From: Hymenolepis diminuta | Lineage: Eukaryota; Platyhelminthes; Cestoda; Cyclophyllidea; Hymenolepididae | DNA: 64,000 nucleotides | Reading direction: 5' to 3' | Assembly (NCBI GenBank): GCA_900708905.1 | Contig: CAADRB010000064.1 | Span: 455,162 to 519,161 of the forward strand | Shown here: positions 1 to 10,075 of the stretch, in pieces | How positions within the stretch are numbered: position 1 is the stretch's first letter | Layout of the letters: every line of letters begins with the position of its first letter | Notes under the pieces: generated by a model | What the model was told of the DNA's origin: nothing | The model's database searches: none | Seen by the model: the letters and a program-made list of their open reading frames with translations, nothing else | Translations under genes and position numbers: made by a program

Positions 1-587
1 TCCAACAAGTTAAAAGACATTTTTGCAGCAAGGAAGGAAGTCAAACAGTGAGTAAACATACTCATGACGCCAAAAAAGTAAAATTTATAAAAAGACAACA
101 CCTCTCATTAAAATGTATGGTCAAAATTAAAATTGCAAGAAAGAAATTCGTAGTGAAAAATTTTCATTTGATCTATTAAGAAATAAAATAATAAAATAAA
201 TTTATAATTATTTTCTATTCAAACTTTTGAACTATTTCAGAATTCAATTCCGGTACGCTTGTTCAGCATACAATCCTTGAATGTGTAATTTTTGCCGGCA
301 ATCATTTGATTAAGTAGAAAAATTTAATATGAGACTTTTACTGCCTTTCTATCATTAATTGTTGATTTACTTATTTTTCACAGCTCAAGGGCACTCTAGT
401 TTTGCACATTCCTTGAAGGTCATTTGTTTGTTATGCTGTATTGCAGTATTAATTACATGGGATTAGTGTATTTTTCTTAATTTCATTGAATAAATCGAAG
501 TACTTTTGGTGAATTAATGTATGCTGCTAATTGCTTCCCTAATTTACCAGAATACTGTACTTTGATTGAAAATACCATTGATTACTG
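1..587. other. Upstream flank of JMJD4, no gene seen
   Basis: AT-rich DNA with no open frame or recognisable element. It should hold the JMJD4 promoter and 5' UTR, but I could not pick out a convincing TATA box or other element. Confidence 0.5.
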
Positions 588-2170
588 ATGGCCATTAATA
601 TAGCTGAATCGGTTCCCTATTTGGATAAAGGGTGCAGATATGTTGATTTTTATACAAGGTAGGCGCATATTATCTTGTCTTGATTTTTAAATCATCAGGT
701 TCTTGCATCCAAACCTTCCCTGCTTATTTACTGAAGATCATACAAAAACTTGGCCTGCTCGATCAAGATGGGGTGAAAATGGTTTCATCAACATTGACAC
801 CGTTCTCAAGCCATTTGCTGGTCAGGAACTATGTGTTGCAAATTGTCAGGAGTTTGAATTTGGTACCCATCCGATGTTAACTATGTCAGCTGAAGATTAC
901 CAATCTTATTGGAAAGGGGTCGATGACGGAAAGATTCTGTACCTAAAGGACTGGCATTATTTTAGGTATTTTAGTTCGCTTTTAATAACCTTACTTACTT
1001 TTGTTCTCGAGCACTTTCGTTTGTTTTTTAGGAACCTTGATTTCAACGATTTCTACAATCTCCCCGTTTATTTCTCGTCCGATTGGCTGAATGAATTCTC
1101 GGATTTTCGAACTGATTGTGATGATGATTTCCGTTTTGTCTACATCGGTCCGAAAGGCACGTGGACTCCACTACATACTGACGTTTACTGTTCTTACAGT
1201 TGGTCTGCGAATATTATTGGTCTTAAACGCTGGTGGATCCTACCCCCTGGTAGGCCTTTTGTTCATCCAACAGTTTTACGTTCTCACTCTGGCTTTTTAT
1301 TCCTACTTCGTATTGTAATTGGTCTTAGGTGAGGAGAAGAAACTGATTGGTCTAAATGGTGGTTCATTACCACCTGATATAAGTGATTACAACTTTGCTA
1401 AACCTGGAAGTGAGAATTCTGTTCTTCCTCAGTGCTATGTCTTTGATCAGCGTCCTGGGGAGATGTTTTTTGTTCCCTCTGGGTGGTATCACCAAGTTCT
1501 GAATCTCGTATGCTCTTTTGCTAATCTGATCACCATCTGATCTAGACCGACTGTGTATCGATTAATAATAACTGGCTAAATGCTTGTAATGTGGGTTTTG
1601 TTTGGCGACACCTTCAATCTCAATTGCACGAGGTTAAAAGATCTTGTTCTGATGTACAATCCACACCAGGTTGGAATGAAGCTTGCCAGGTATTTTCTAC
1701 TTATAACATTTAAGTAGGTCTAGGATTGTTTAAAAGCTTGGGAGGGCTGGAATTATGCGGAATTTTTCCTTCTCCTGAAATATATCCTCCTCTCTCGATG
1801 GCTGTCTAAAACGTGGCAAGAAATCCGAGCTCTTCTGCCGAAAGCCTCTATGATTTCTGGAGAATCGGATGCTCTAGTGCCTTTACGCATTTTGGATGAG
1901 CAAGTTGAGAGCCTTCTTTCGTCTACTGCCAAAAATGCTCCATTCTTTGTGGAATGGTTGCTTGAAATCCCTCAAAAAGATGAAACCTATTGGTTAAAAC
2001 TCTTTGTGGAGGAGGAAAATGTCTTCCGGGGCGTTAGAGAACACGATCTCTCTCAGGCTGCTCAAACAATCCGTTCTATGCTAATGGACAGTGACCTACA
2101 ATCTCTTGGCTTACATATTCGAGGTCCTGCCGCCTGGCTCTGGAAGATTCTAATCGATAATCAACAATAA
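588..2170 (+). CDS. JMJD4: JMJD4-type JmjC 2-oxoglutarate/Fe(II) lysyl hydroxylase, six exons
   Basis: Exons are 588-658, 699-965, 1032-1249, 1329-1507, 1546-1689 and 1724-2170. Every intron is GT..AG and all phases agree, giving 441 codons plus TAA. An in-frame TGA (579-581) just upstream supports the start at 588. Seen: the JmjC core with YLKDWH, LPVYFSSDWLNEF, FVYIGP, the iron ligands of HTD (His161, Asp163) and the distal His240 in PSGWYHQVLNL, followed by SINNNW. This order is that of animal JMJD4. Known for the family: JMJD4 hydroxylates a lysine of the NIKS motif of release factor eRF1 and helps translation termination in the cytoplasm. The introns are only 66, 79, 40, 38 and 34 bases long, and some are open in frame, so naive ORF calling breaks the gene up. 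The length is close to other animal JMJD4 proteins and all catalytic residues are intact, so it is probably active. No regulatory site was recognised. Confidence 0.93.
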
Positions 2171-2330
2171 TTCGGTGCCAAAACCCCTACTGCTTGTAAA
2201 ATCTCCATTTAATATTAATTTCCCTACTCATTTCTACGGTCTTTTTTTTACTTGAAAATTTTATATATAAACGAACTTATAATAATCAGTAACTAGGGGA
2301 AAAAGTTAATTTAGAGAATGGAAGTATTAT
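2171..2330. other. Convergent 3' spacer between JMJD4 and the BTB gene
   Basis: About 160 bases separate the two stop codons, so the 3' UTRs of the two genes must be short or overlap. I found no clear AATAAA for either gene here. The AT-rich tract at 2260-2285 could serve as a variant polyadenylation signal. Confidence 0.4.
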
Positions 2331-3365
2331 TTATCCGCAGAGGCGGTGACAAAGGTCATTGAGTAGAATTTCTTGAGTATCAGCAGTTTTACCCTTCATA
2401 TCCAACGCGATTCGAGATCTAAGTTGTGAAGCATTGAGTTCTGCTAGGTCTAAAAGAGCGGCGTCCTGTAGGGCTGGTAATTCGTGTTTTCTGCCGAGGT
2501 AGTAGGCTAGAACTGCTGAACCTCCTTCCATATAGGTGTAGAGGAATTTCTCACATTGTCGAATGATATATTGTATCTGATATTCCTTTCCCATATCCAT
2601 TAATCCCTCCACATTCTGTGAATCGATTGCCAAATCACTATTTGGATAAATGAAGCGTAAGAAATTATGAACACAGTCAAAATCAAAGGGTATTGAGATT
2701 ATAGGTCCAATATCTCCACAGTTTATGCTAGCTACACTCTTGAATCTTTCATAAAACCAAGGGGAATTCATGGCTAAAATCTGACGATGAGCAAATAATT
2801 TTCGATTATGGGGATCTTGTGGAACTAACTGACAATCCGCAAATTGATCAGCGATGGTGAAATCCGGTTGACGAACGATTCGTTTGGTTTTGATTGGGTG
2901 ACAACAGGCGGTGAAGAGAGGAAATTTGAACCAAATCTTGGTGATATTTACTCGAACATCAACTTTTTTTACCGTTCCAAGAGTAACCCAACGTTCATTC
3001 ATATTCTTGGGAGCCAGGGCGGTTGTCAACCATGAACTGCCCTCAAATTTATGTTTGATCATCCAATGCATTCCAGCAAATTGAATGCAGATTTCAGCAT
3101 CTGCACGTAGATAGCTGGGGAAATCATAAGCGATTCGTGGTTGGTATTGATTTGGTCCAGTTTGGTAAAAAAATATAACCCAAGAGAGGCCAGGAATTTT
3201 TTGATGATTAATAATAACCTGAGCCGGTTGACAATTAAGATTAATTTCTTGAGTGCATGTCAAGATAAGATCATGTTCATTGAAGGTGAAATCGCCACAT
3301 TTGGCGCCGGTTTCATCAGTCAGAAAGTGCATTAACTGACTCCCGCCTGCATATTTTGAGTCCAT
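2331..3365 (-). CDS. Intronless BTB/POZ-domain protein, 344 aa
   Basis: A single open frame runs from ATG (3365) to TAA (2331). Residues about 168-275 read as a BTB/POZ fold: DFTIADQFADC, then FAHRQILAMNSPWFYERF (the conserved F-x-HR-x-iLA-x-SP-x-F core), then IISIPFDFDCVHNFLRFIY. A helical BACK-like tail follows to residue 344. Residues 1-160 are rich in beta-type segments and hydrophobic/aromatic residues (SWVIFFYQTG, FAGMHWMIKHKF). They may be a divergent MATH-like domain, but I could not confirm this. There are no Kelch repeats, zinc fingers or signal peptide. BTB proteins dimerise and often serve as adaptors for cullin-3 ubiquitin ligases; that role is inferred here from family only. The absence of introns, next to a neighbour with five, would fit a retrocopy or simply a compact gene. 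The start context has purine at -3 and G at +4. Confidence 0.8.
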   Translation of the reverse strand: MDSKYAGGSQLMHFLTDETGAKCGDFTFNEHDLILTCTQEINLNCQPAQVIINHQKIPGLSWVIFFYQTGPNQYQPRIAYDFPSYLRADAEICIQFAGMHWMIKHKFEGSSWLTTALAPKNMNERWVTLGTVKKVDVRVNITKIWFKFPLFTACCHPIKTKRIVRQPDFTIADQFADCQLVPQDPHNRKLFAHRQILAMNSPWFYERFKSVASINCGDIGPIISIPFDFDCVHNFLRFIYPNSDLAIDSQNVEGLMDMGKEYQIQYIIRQCEKFLYTYMEGGSAVLAYYLGRKHELPALQDAALLDLAELNASQLRSRIALDMKGKTADTQEILLNDLCHRLCG

Positions 3366-4594
3366 AGCTAAAAATCCTCACAGATTTTAAGGTGCAAGTA
3401 CGACTTATTAGCCGTAAGTGATCGATTGATATCTCAATTGCATTATTTGACACTTGTTAACGATCTGAGTTAAGTTAATTACACCTTTATTTGCAAACAA
3501 TAGCCAGTTCAGCCTATTTCAATCACCAATTATGTGAATTTTTATTGGTCTCATTTTTGGATTCTAAATTAAACCCAAAGTACTAGGATTTTCTTAGATA
3601 TGAATACAAAATATAAATAGTTCTCTAGATTTTACTTTTTCGATCTTTTTTTTATTATTATCATTATAAAATCGTTTCCATTCATAGAATAATGGGAGTT
3701 ACGTTACTTCTAATGTATTAATATGTTTAGATTAATATTGTATAAATCCTTTAACTATTTTACAATATTTTGTTTATCATTTTCAAGATCGTTGAAGAAA
3801 ATTCGTTACTAAATCCATTTACTAATATGATCATTTGAATTATCTAAGACCGTAATTCGTGTTGCCAATAGCACAGTTCGTTGAGAGAAAGCGGTGAGAT
3901 TAAACGATTTTGACTTCCTACATTTCAAGCAGTTTCCCTTTTTGAAAAATGAATCGAAATTTTTGATTCTCTGAGCAGAACAGTGACTGTGTAGCCTGAC
4001 CAGTTCGACCTTCCCATTGGTCCAGTCTGCATGCAGGCGTGTGCTTCATCTTGGTCCAGTAGGGTTGTGAACACACTTCTAACGAGCCTGAGGCCTTTAT
4101 TACTTTTATCTGGATAGGGCTGGGAGATATTTCGACAAAAGCCTAGGTTACATTGAGCACCTGTGCACCCTGATTCTTAGATCTCCTCTGTTTCCCTATG
4201 TATTGCGTACTTACCGACTTAACCCTGATTACCATCAAATAAAGACGGCAAAATCAGAGAACTTTTCTATATGTACTTTATTAAGACTACTCAAAATGTA
4301 ATTTTCACATACTCAGTTTAGACGTTTAATCAGCTCTCCTTCCCGCAGCTCTCTCCGCTCCCTTTTCTACACTACTCTCTAATAATGCACTGATCTATCT
4401 AGACTCGTTTTTCTAATTTAAGAAGGGTTTCTGCCTTCTGTTAGCCTTTAAGGTCAGTAGTTTTTAAAGGGTACATCTCGGTCAGATAGTAAAAGTGGCC
4501 TTACTGGGGTTAGCACTGCTTTATATAACTTTGGCGGATCATATTTTTCTGCCATCTTTAACATAAATCATGCCCTCTAAAGGGATCGGACCAA
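3366..4594. other. Intergenic, possible LTR-like block inside
   Basis: No convincing coding frame. Mostly AT-rich, except for a GC-richer block at about 3985-4265, listed separately. The proximal part should carry the promoter of the BTB gene (minus strand), but no element was recognised. Confidence 0.5.
3985..4265 (+). repeat. Possible solo LTR fragment (weak)
   Basis: This block is clearly richer in G+C than its flanks. It starts near a TGTGTAGCC string and contains AATAAA at 4238-4243 close to its end. That arrangement resembles the U3-R part of a retroelement LTR. No paired copy, primer-binding site or coding frame was found in the window, so the call is weak. Confidence 0.2.
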
Positions 4595-5496
4595 ATGTGC
4601 TCATATGAATTGAATTTCAAAGATTTTCATCGGCCTCAAGAATTTACAAATTTCTTGTTTGAACTCAGTTGTCTTGTGTTTGACCAAAAAACCATCTATT
4701 CATTTAAAGAACGCTTCGAGGATACGAATTGGACAAAAGGATGCCCAACTTTCAAGTTCAAGTACATTGAAAAGAGAGATCTGGGGGGCATGACATTTTT
4801 TTACATTTTGACGTTCTTTTCTAACTTTAGCTTGTTTTTCTCTATAGGTCATCATCATGACATTTTCTCTTCATTTCGTTTGACAGTCTTGAAGTCGGAA
4901 TTATTTTATTATGGTGCACGTCGAGCAGCACAAAAATGAGAAGAATGATTGCGTGGCCAATTTCTACTTTACATATTCGTTGTTTCCGTTATGAAGATTT
5001 AAAAGGACTCACCATCATTCGAATAGTGGTCGGTACTACTACTCTTTTAAAGTACACTTTCTTTTATCCTTACATATATGCGAAGTGAACTGCATAATAA
5101 TATTTAACAGGGGTTCTATACGCTTGGCCTGCTCCGCTGGAACTTTTAGGTTGTCAAATTAGAAGTTTAGTTCAGATAATAACTTCTGGCCTCTCTCGTA
5201 CAAGAGAAGCTAAAACATCTTTACCCTTAATCTCATGTTTAAGTGAGCGATGTCGACCCAGCTAAGTTTTATTTCATTTGCGACCTGGTTTTATATTTGT
5301 TAAAGTTATTATCCTCAAAAGTTTTTAGATTCAGATATTAGAGGACACTAAGTTCGAATGCATGGATTTAAAATATTTAAGTCGGGTTGCAAATTTAATC
5401 CGTAATAGATCCTGTGGTAACATTTTCCTGCAACTCATTAGTAAATTTAAAGATTATTCATCAGCTTACTTCGAAATTGAAGATACTTTTCCTTAA
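4595..5496 (+). other. Chain of unrecognised open frames, possible gene or pseudogene
   Basis: Four short plus-strand frames follow each other and read more like protein than the surrounding DNA. They are 4595-4939 (starts MCSYELNFKDFHRP), 4945-5088 (MIAWPISTLHIRCFRYEDL), about 5111-5265 (after a TTTAACAG acceptor-like site, ends LSERCRPS) and 5329-5496 (after a TTTTTAG acceptor-like site, starts IQILEDTKFECMDLKYL). Each ends in a stop rather than at a strong splice donor, and I could not join them in phase. That favours a decayed gene or a set of alternative exons. I do not recognise the protein family. The chain lies between the BTB gene and the tentative last exon of the channel gene and runs opposite to both. 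Confidence 0.25.
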
Positions 5497-6052
5497 AGAT
5501 TTATCGATGATAGAGTAGTATTGGTTTTAATGTGCCAAGGTTTGAAGATGGACTTTGACCTCATGACCATTGACGCATTAGACAGGCATGCTTACCGTTA
5601 CGCCATCATCGTAGAGCGTTTTGTATCCTTTTTTCTTATAAAGAAAAATTCATTCGATTGACTTCATAGTAATGAAAGTTAATATTCGTGCGATTTTTCG
5701 TAAAATTCCTGCTTCCGAAGAAATAATAATGACAAATTAATATGTTTGATTTAATTATTTATTAAACCTCTTTAAATGTCGTCCCATATAATCAAATTAA
5801 ATTGTTCAATGAAGCCCCGAATCACCAAAGTCACGATTCATGAAAGAAACAGCAAATCAGTGACTAAAATAATGTCTGTTTACAAAGAATCTGCAGTATT
5901 TACTTGATCAGTTAAACTATCGTTTAAATACACAAAAATGCATCACCATAAATTGCAATGCACTTCAGTTGTGCATTCAGGTTATTTGATGAGCACCTCT
6001 AGGCTACAATTGGCTGCATAGACAGGGGCGGGGTCTGATTGGTCCGTTTCAA
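5497..6052. other. 3' flank of the large minus-strand gene
   Basis: AT-rich DNA between the chain of open frames and the stop codon at 6053. It would be the 3' UTR of the channel gene if the distal exons are real. An AATAAA on the minus strand at 5758-5763 is listed separately. Confidence 0.4.
5758..5763 (-). terminator. Possible polyadenylation signal AATAAA for the distal channel exon
   Basis: The plus strand reads TTTATT, so the minus strand carries AATAAA about 290 bases beyond the stop at 6053. Such hexamers are common by chance in DNA this AT-rich, so position is the only support. Confidence 0.3.
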
Positions 6053-6466
6053 TTAACGATTCTGCTGTTTGGAATGAATGCGTTTTGGTAATGCTAAGGA
6101 CATCTTTGAAGAGTCATCAGCTTCATACTTCACTGAAACCCCTCCTATGCGGGTTCGATCAATACCGGGTGCCCTTGAAAAAGCGGGCTGGGCGGTTGGA
6201 TTTACCACTCTTACTCCGGGAATAGTTTCGGTTTCTGAGGAGATGCCGCTGCTGATTTCTGGTTGTAGTCGTCGTTGGTTCATAAATTGCATTAATTGGC
6301 GTGCAAAGGCGTGCAGCTCTCCCTTAACTTCCCCAATTATTTCGTCTTTGAGTCCTAGAAGACCCTCAACCTGGTTTGTTGTAGCAGTGGCTTTGGTATT
6401 GGCTGCTGTTGACTGGGTTTCTTTGGCGGACGTTTCTGCATAGGCAGTACCTGGAATTCGGTGAAT
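6053..6466 (-). CDS. Tentative last coding exon of the channel gene (exon 13)
   Basis: A TTTGCTTCAG acceptor at 6467-6476 opens a frame in phase 0 that runs 137 codons to TAA (6053). It has a Thr/Ala-rich start, then a charged amphipathic helix (LLGLKDEIIGEVKGELHAF) that could form a coiled coil, then a low-complexity tail ending KQQNR. TRPC channels carry C-terminal coiled coils that help tetramer assembly, which fits but does not prove membership. It joins in phase 0 to exon 12 at the GAAGAA|GTAGGT donor. Alternative: a separate small gene, or an exon of another transcript. Confidence 0.5.
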   Translation of the reverse strand: MHRIPGTAYAETSAKETQSTAANTKATATTNQVEGLLGLKDEIIGEVKGELHAFARQLMQFMNQRRLQPEISSGISSETETIPGVRVVNPTAQPAFSRAPGIDRTRIGGVSVKYEADDSSKMSLALPKRIHSKQQNR

Positions 6467-8959
6467 CTGAAGCAAATATAGAATATGTTATGTTAAACAA
6501 TAATGATTATATCAGTTTCGCCTTATTTAACACTGTGCGAATTTTGCATTGGATATTAATTCGCCTCTCTTGAATTATGGTATGGCCTCACTATTCGAAA
6601 ATTTCCTGAGGAATATCCTATGTAGAGTTCATATACTTAGAAAGGAACCTGATATTTCCATTTTTAATTAAAACAGGATATATAATCTAAGTACGAGGAT
6701 AAGATATTTAAACTGATGCGACCAAGCAAATTTCCAAAATGGCATGCGTTTTCACTATTATTTCCAAAACAGAAAATAATCACGGGGATTCATGTTTATC
6801 TTTCATTAAAAAATCTTTTCTAACATATTGTGTCTAAAAGACATATCATCTTTTTTTGGGTGTCATTGCAACTAAATCACCTGTGATCATTGATCAGAGC
6901 AGATGAAATTACTCGTTCAAGGTTCCAAATACACTTATATCGGATACATGTAAAAATCTTTGAATCTTACATTTAGTCTGATTTAAAATTATTACAAGTT
7001 TCAAGATGTCAACGATTCATAACATTTAGAAGATCTCATTCGTGATGTTCCAAGAAAAATATGCATTAAAATAATTATCTTTGTGACACTGTGATTGCAG
7101 CTCGCTTAACTAATTGCGTACAAATTCAAAAGGTAGACCTTTAGCTGAACTTCAACGTTAAAAAGTATAGTTAAAAGATAAGCACTTTTCCAAGTAAACA
7201 TTAGTCAAACCTGTTTCTGAAACTGGCTAAGGGCACTTATTGCTGTTGGTGCCAACAAAATGTCTCCCTTTTATTATACGTTTTGCATGTAGATTCTTCA
7301 AACGGATGGAGATAAGAGCACACGATTAAACTTTAAAACTCTTTTTAGATTCCTACTAAAGTAATCAGTAGGCTCATTTTCTTGAAGGTAAATCTTAGAA
7401 TTTCACTCTCACGGAGCCATAACATACCAAAGCCTGCTCAGTGGATTTCTCGGGGAATTTACGCGACCAAACTTCAGCGAAGAAGCCTCCAAATGTATCT
7501 TTCCATTAAAAACTTTTGAGCCACAAAGTTCCAAAAATAATTAAAGGAAAGCATGGTGAGGTAACTCAATGAAGTCGTTGTGTAAGTCTTTTATTTGATG
7601 AATCTGTCCTGACCAAAACTCGAAAAAATTGGTTTTCCTTCATTTTATGTAAAATTGTCGGAATTCGCACAAGGACAATGAAATTTTGCGTTTTCAATTT
7701 TCTCCTTGACACAATTAAAGTGTTTTTTCCTTGATAATGTTGGCATTTTGTTTTTTTTATTTTCCCCCCTTAAGTATTTAAAATAACGGTTATTTATTGA
7801 ACTACTTATCCAAATTTAAAAAAAAACAAAATTTTACAGTGCACAATATTTTCTGAAACAACAGAATATTATTATTTAAAGTTCTAACATCTTTAAATTT
7901 ATCTTCCCTTTTCCTCTCTACTGCTGTTCTTGTTGAGATTTTAGGATTGTTAGCTAGGAGTGTGTGCAAAACAGACCTCCTATATGCAAGCGGACTAGAG
8001 TAGCAGTGTCAAATATATAAGGATTAATTGTTTGAGGCTGTCAAGTAGGACGATTAGCGCTTTCTACTCCCAAATAAGGTGACCATAAAGTCAGTCAATG
8101 TCAGTCATAAGATCTGGACGGGTAAAACCCATCTCTGCCACAATTTATTCCAAGTTTGAAGAGTGATCAAATACGCATATTGGCTCATTTGACCCGTGTT
8201 TTAAAGAGTCGGTTTGGAATAGTTTTAACAGGCCGCTCGTAAACAGAAGGACAGGTATTTAAAATATGGCAGAAAGATCCTTAGGGAGAACAGATTTATA
8301 AGTTTGAAAACTGCCAAAAAATATGCTGTGTACGTCTTTGAGGAGAAAGAAAGTTAGCTAATTATCATCTGGGGTGACTGGAAGAAATATAAATTCATTT
8401 TGTAATTCCAGTCCACAATAATCATTTTCAGTTATGAAAAGCAGAAACACTTTTGTGTCCTCTGTCAGTTACATTCTGATCTTTCTAGTCATTCTTCCAG
8501 ACGGTAGACACATCGTTGCATCTTAATTTGGACAAAACAAATCAGGAGAAGTTGATGCAGTCGCCAGAAAATGCGACCATTTTAAGATTTGACTAAATTT
8601 TGACTTAGTGCGATTTAGACGGCAATGTCTTATAACAGATGTTAATTTATGTTTTGTTTGATTTAATGTGTTGTCAAATAAATTTATTACTCCTTAATTT
8701 TGGAACGCAAATCGCCTATTTAGTGAATACTATATTGCCCTAATCCAAAAAGCAAATGAAGTGAGACCCTCCGATCTCTTTGATCCTCTCCCCTTTATTA
8801 TTCATTGTAATCAGATATTAAAAATTGAAAATTTTTTTGTTTTATTGTGGATAATTGTACGGAATTAACATCATTTTTCTGGTCCTTAGTTAAGCACTTC
8901 GGCACTAAATCGCCAGCATATCTCTTCAATTTAATTTGTTTACTCCAAAAAAGACCTAC
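6467..8959. other. Putative intron between distal exons 12 and 13
   Basis: AT-rich, with no open frame of note and no recognised repeat or mobile element. It is intronic only if the exon 12-13 join is correct. Confidence 0.4.
8794..8799 (-). terminator. AATAAA overlapping the stop of the exon 12 read-through form
   Basis: If exon 12 is not spliced at 8960, its frame continues to TAA at 8798-8800, and AATAAA on the minus strand (8794-8799) overlaps that stop. This would give a natural short 3' end for an alternative isoform. No transcript evidence is available. Confidence 0.35.
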
Positions 8960-9282
8960 TTCTTCACGTAACGATTGTATTTGAGCTTGCAGGGACCTAA
9001 TTCCAGGAAGGGGACCGGTTTCTCCAGCATCACCAAGAAATCTTGGAGAAGATTGAGGAGCTTTGGGAATCGGTGGTATTGGAATTCTTGACGTATCTTG
9101 AACCCCAACAGAGGAATGCGGTCGGTCCTCTGCAAATCCCACTATCGATTGGTGATGTGGAACAAGAACAGAGAGAAGTTGATACTTAAGGCCTTCCAGA
9201 TGGGCGATTGATCGAACAACTTCTCTTTGTCGATCTTCTCGAAGCTCATATCTATGAAGACGAAGGGAAATAACATTAAGGG
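8960..9282 (-). CDS. Tentative distal channel exon 12 with helical/coiled-coil segments
   Basis: The acceptor GATTTTCATTTTAG at 9283-9296 gives a strong pyrimidine tract. The frame starts with two bases completing a split codon and runs 107 codons to a GAAGAA|GTAGGT donor at 8960|8959. It contains a basic helical stretch, RYELREDRQREVVRSIAHLE, loosely like the RYQEVMRNLV helix after the TRP domain of TRPC channels. A Pro/Ser-rich linker (PIPPIPKAPQSSP) and a heptad-like LQAQIQSLREE end follow. Unspliced, it would read on to a stop at 8798 with an overlapping AATAAA. Coding nature looks good; assignment to the channel gene is inference. Confidence 0.55.
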
Positions 9283-9672
9283 CTAAAATGAAAATCATAT
9301 TGATAATCTCTAGACTCAGCTTCTCAAATAATTACAGAAGGTGATGGTAAATATTTGGGCCGAAATAACTTAATATCAAATGCCTTTATCGTCTTTAACA
9401 AAATTATTTACCTTGACTAAACACGTTTAGCTATTTTTTGTTATTTGAAGTAATCAAATGGAGGTTGAATTATTTCGAATTTTCGCCGTTTAGTCTCATT
9501 AATAATAATACATGAGTTGATGCGGTACTAAAATATCGAATAGAAGTATTAAGAAGTGAATAGTGCAAAGAGTGGGTGAATAATAGTAACACAGAGAAAT
9601 GAATAATTGACACGAATGAATTAATTAAGCGGGATTTTTACATGCATTTCTGAAAGTAGAACAGAATTATAC

Positions 9673-9785
9673 TTAAGAAGAGTTTTTTGACCGTAATGGA
9701 GGTGACGTAGAATTCTTCTGCTCTTGGCCCCTCCGCAGTAATCAAAGCTACTTCTTTCCCAGTCTTTCCCACAAGAACTGGAGTC
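9673..9785 (-). CDS. Tentative distal channel exon 11
   Basis: The frame from 9785 contains TPVLVGKTGKEVALITAEGP and ends at an A|GTATAA donor after 9673, in phase 1, which matches the phase of exon 12. It is separated from exon 10 by a proposed 40-base intron (9786-9825, GTGTGA...CAGCTAG). The frame continues open upstream across that intron in another register, so the exact 5' boundary is uncertain. No domain was recognised. The proposed join restores a continuous frame, but other joins are possible. Confidence 0.4.
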
Positions 9786-9825
9786 CTAGCTGTATGACTC
9801 GACAATGAGAATTTGGTCGTCACAC

Positions 9826-10075
9826 GACTGCATAGGTTTGGCATCTCGCTTCCTCTGAGAAAGCCGAAATTCCGCCATTTCCTCAGGTTTGAATGAAGAT
9901 TGACTGAGGATTAGTTTCTTAATTCTTAAGTAGGTCATCAATATGGGTTCATTTCCATCAGCCAAAGATGGAATAAGAGAATATGTCTCTTTACTCACTA
10001 CGGTTAAAACTAGGTAATTATTGTATTTAGGTCTGTTTCCTCGCTTTCGTTGACATATTTGTGGAATTTCTCGAA
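9826..10075 (-). CDS. Tentative distal channel exon 10, basic protein segment
   Basis: After a TTTGGATTAG acceptor (10076-10085) the frame runs about 83 codons: a Lys/Arg-rich start (IPQICQRKRGNRPKYN), a hydrophobic middle and EEMAEFRLSQRKRDAK near the end. If unspliced it reaches a stop soon after 9795. A good internal donor/acceptor pair also exists (GTGAGT near 9998, CCTCAG near 9890), so this exon may be alternatively spliced. No domain was recognised. It joins in phase with the proposed exons 9 and 11. Confidence 0.4.
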
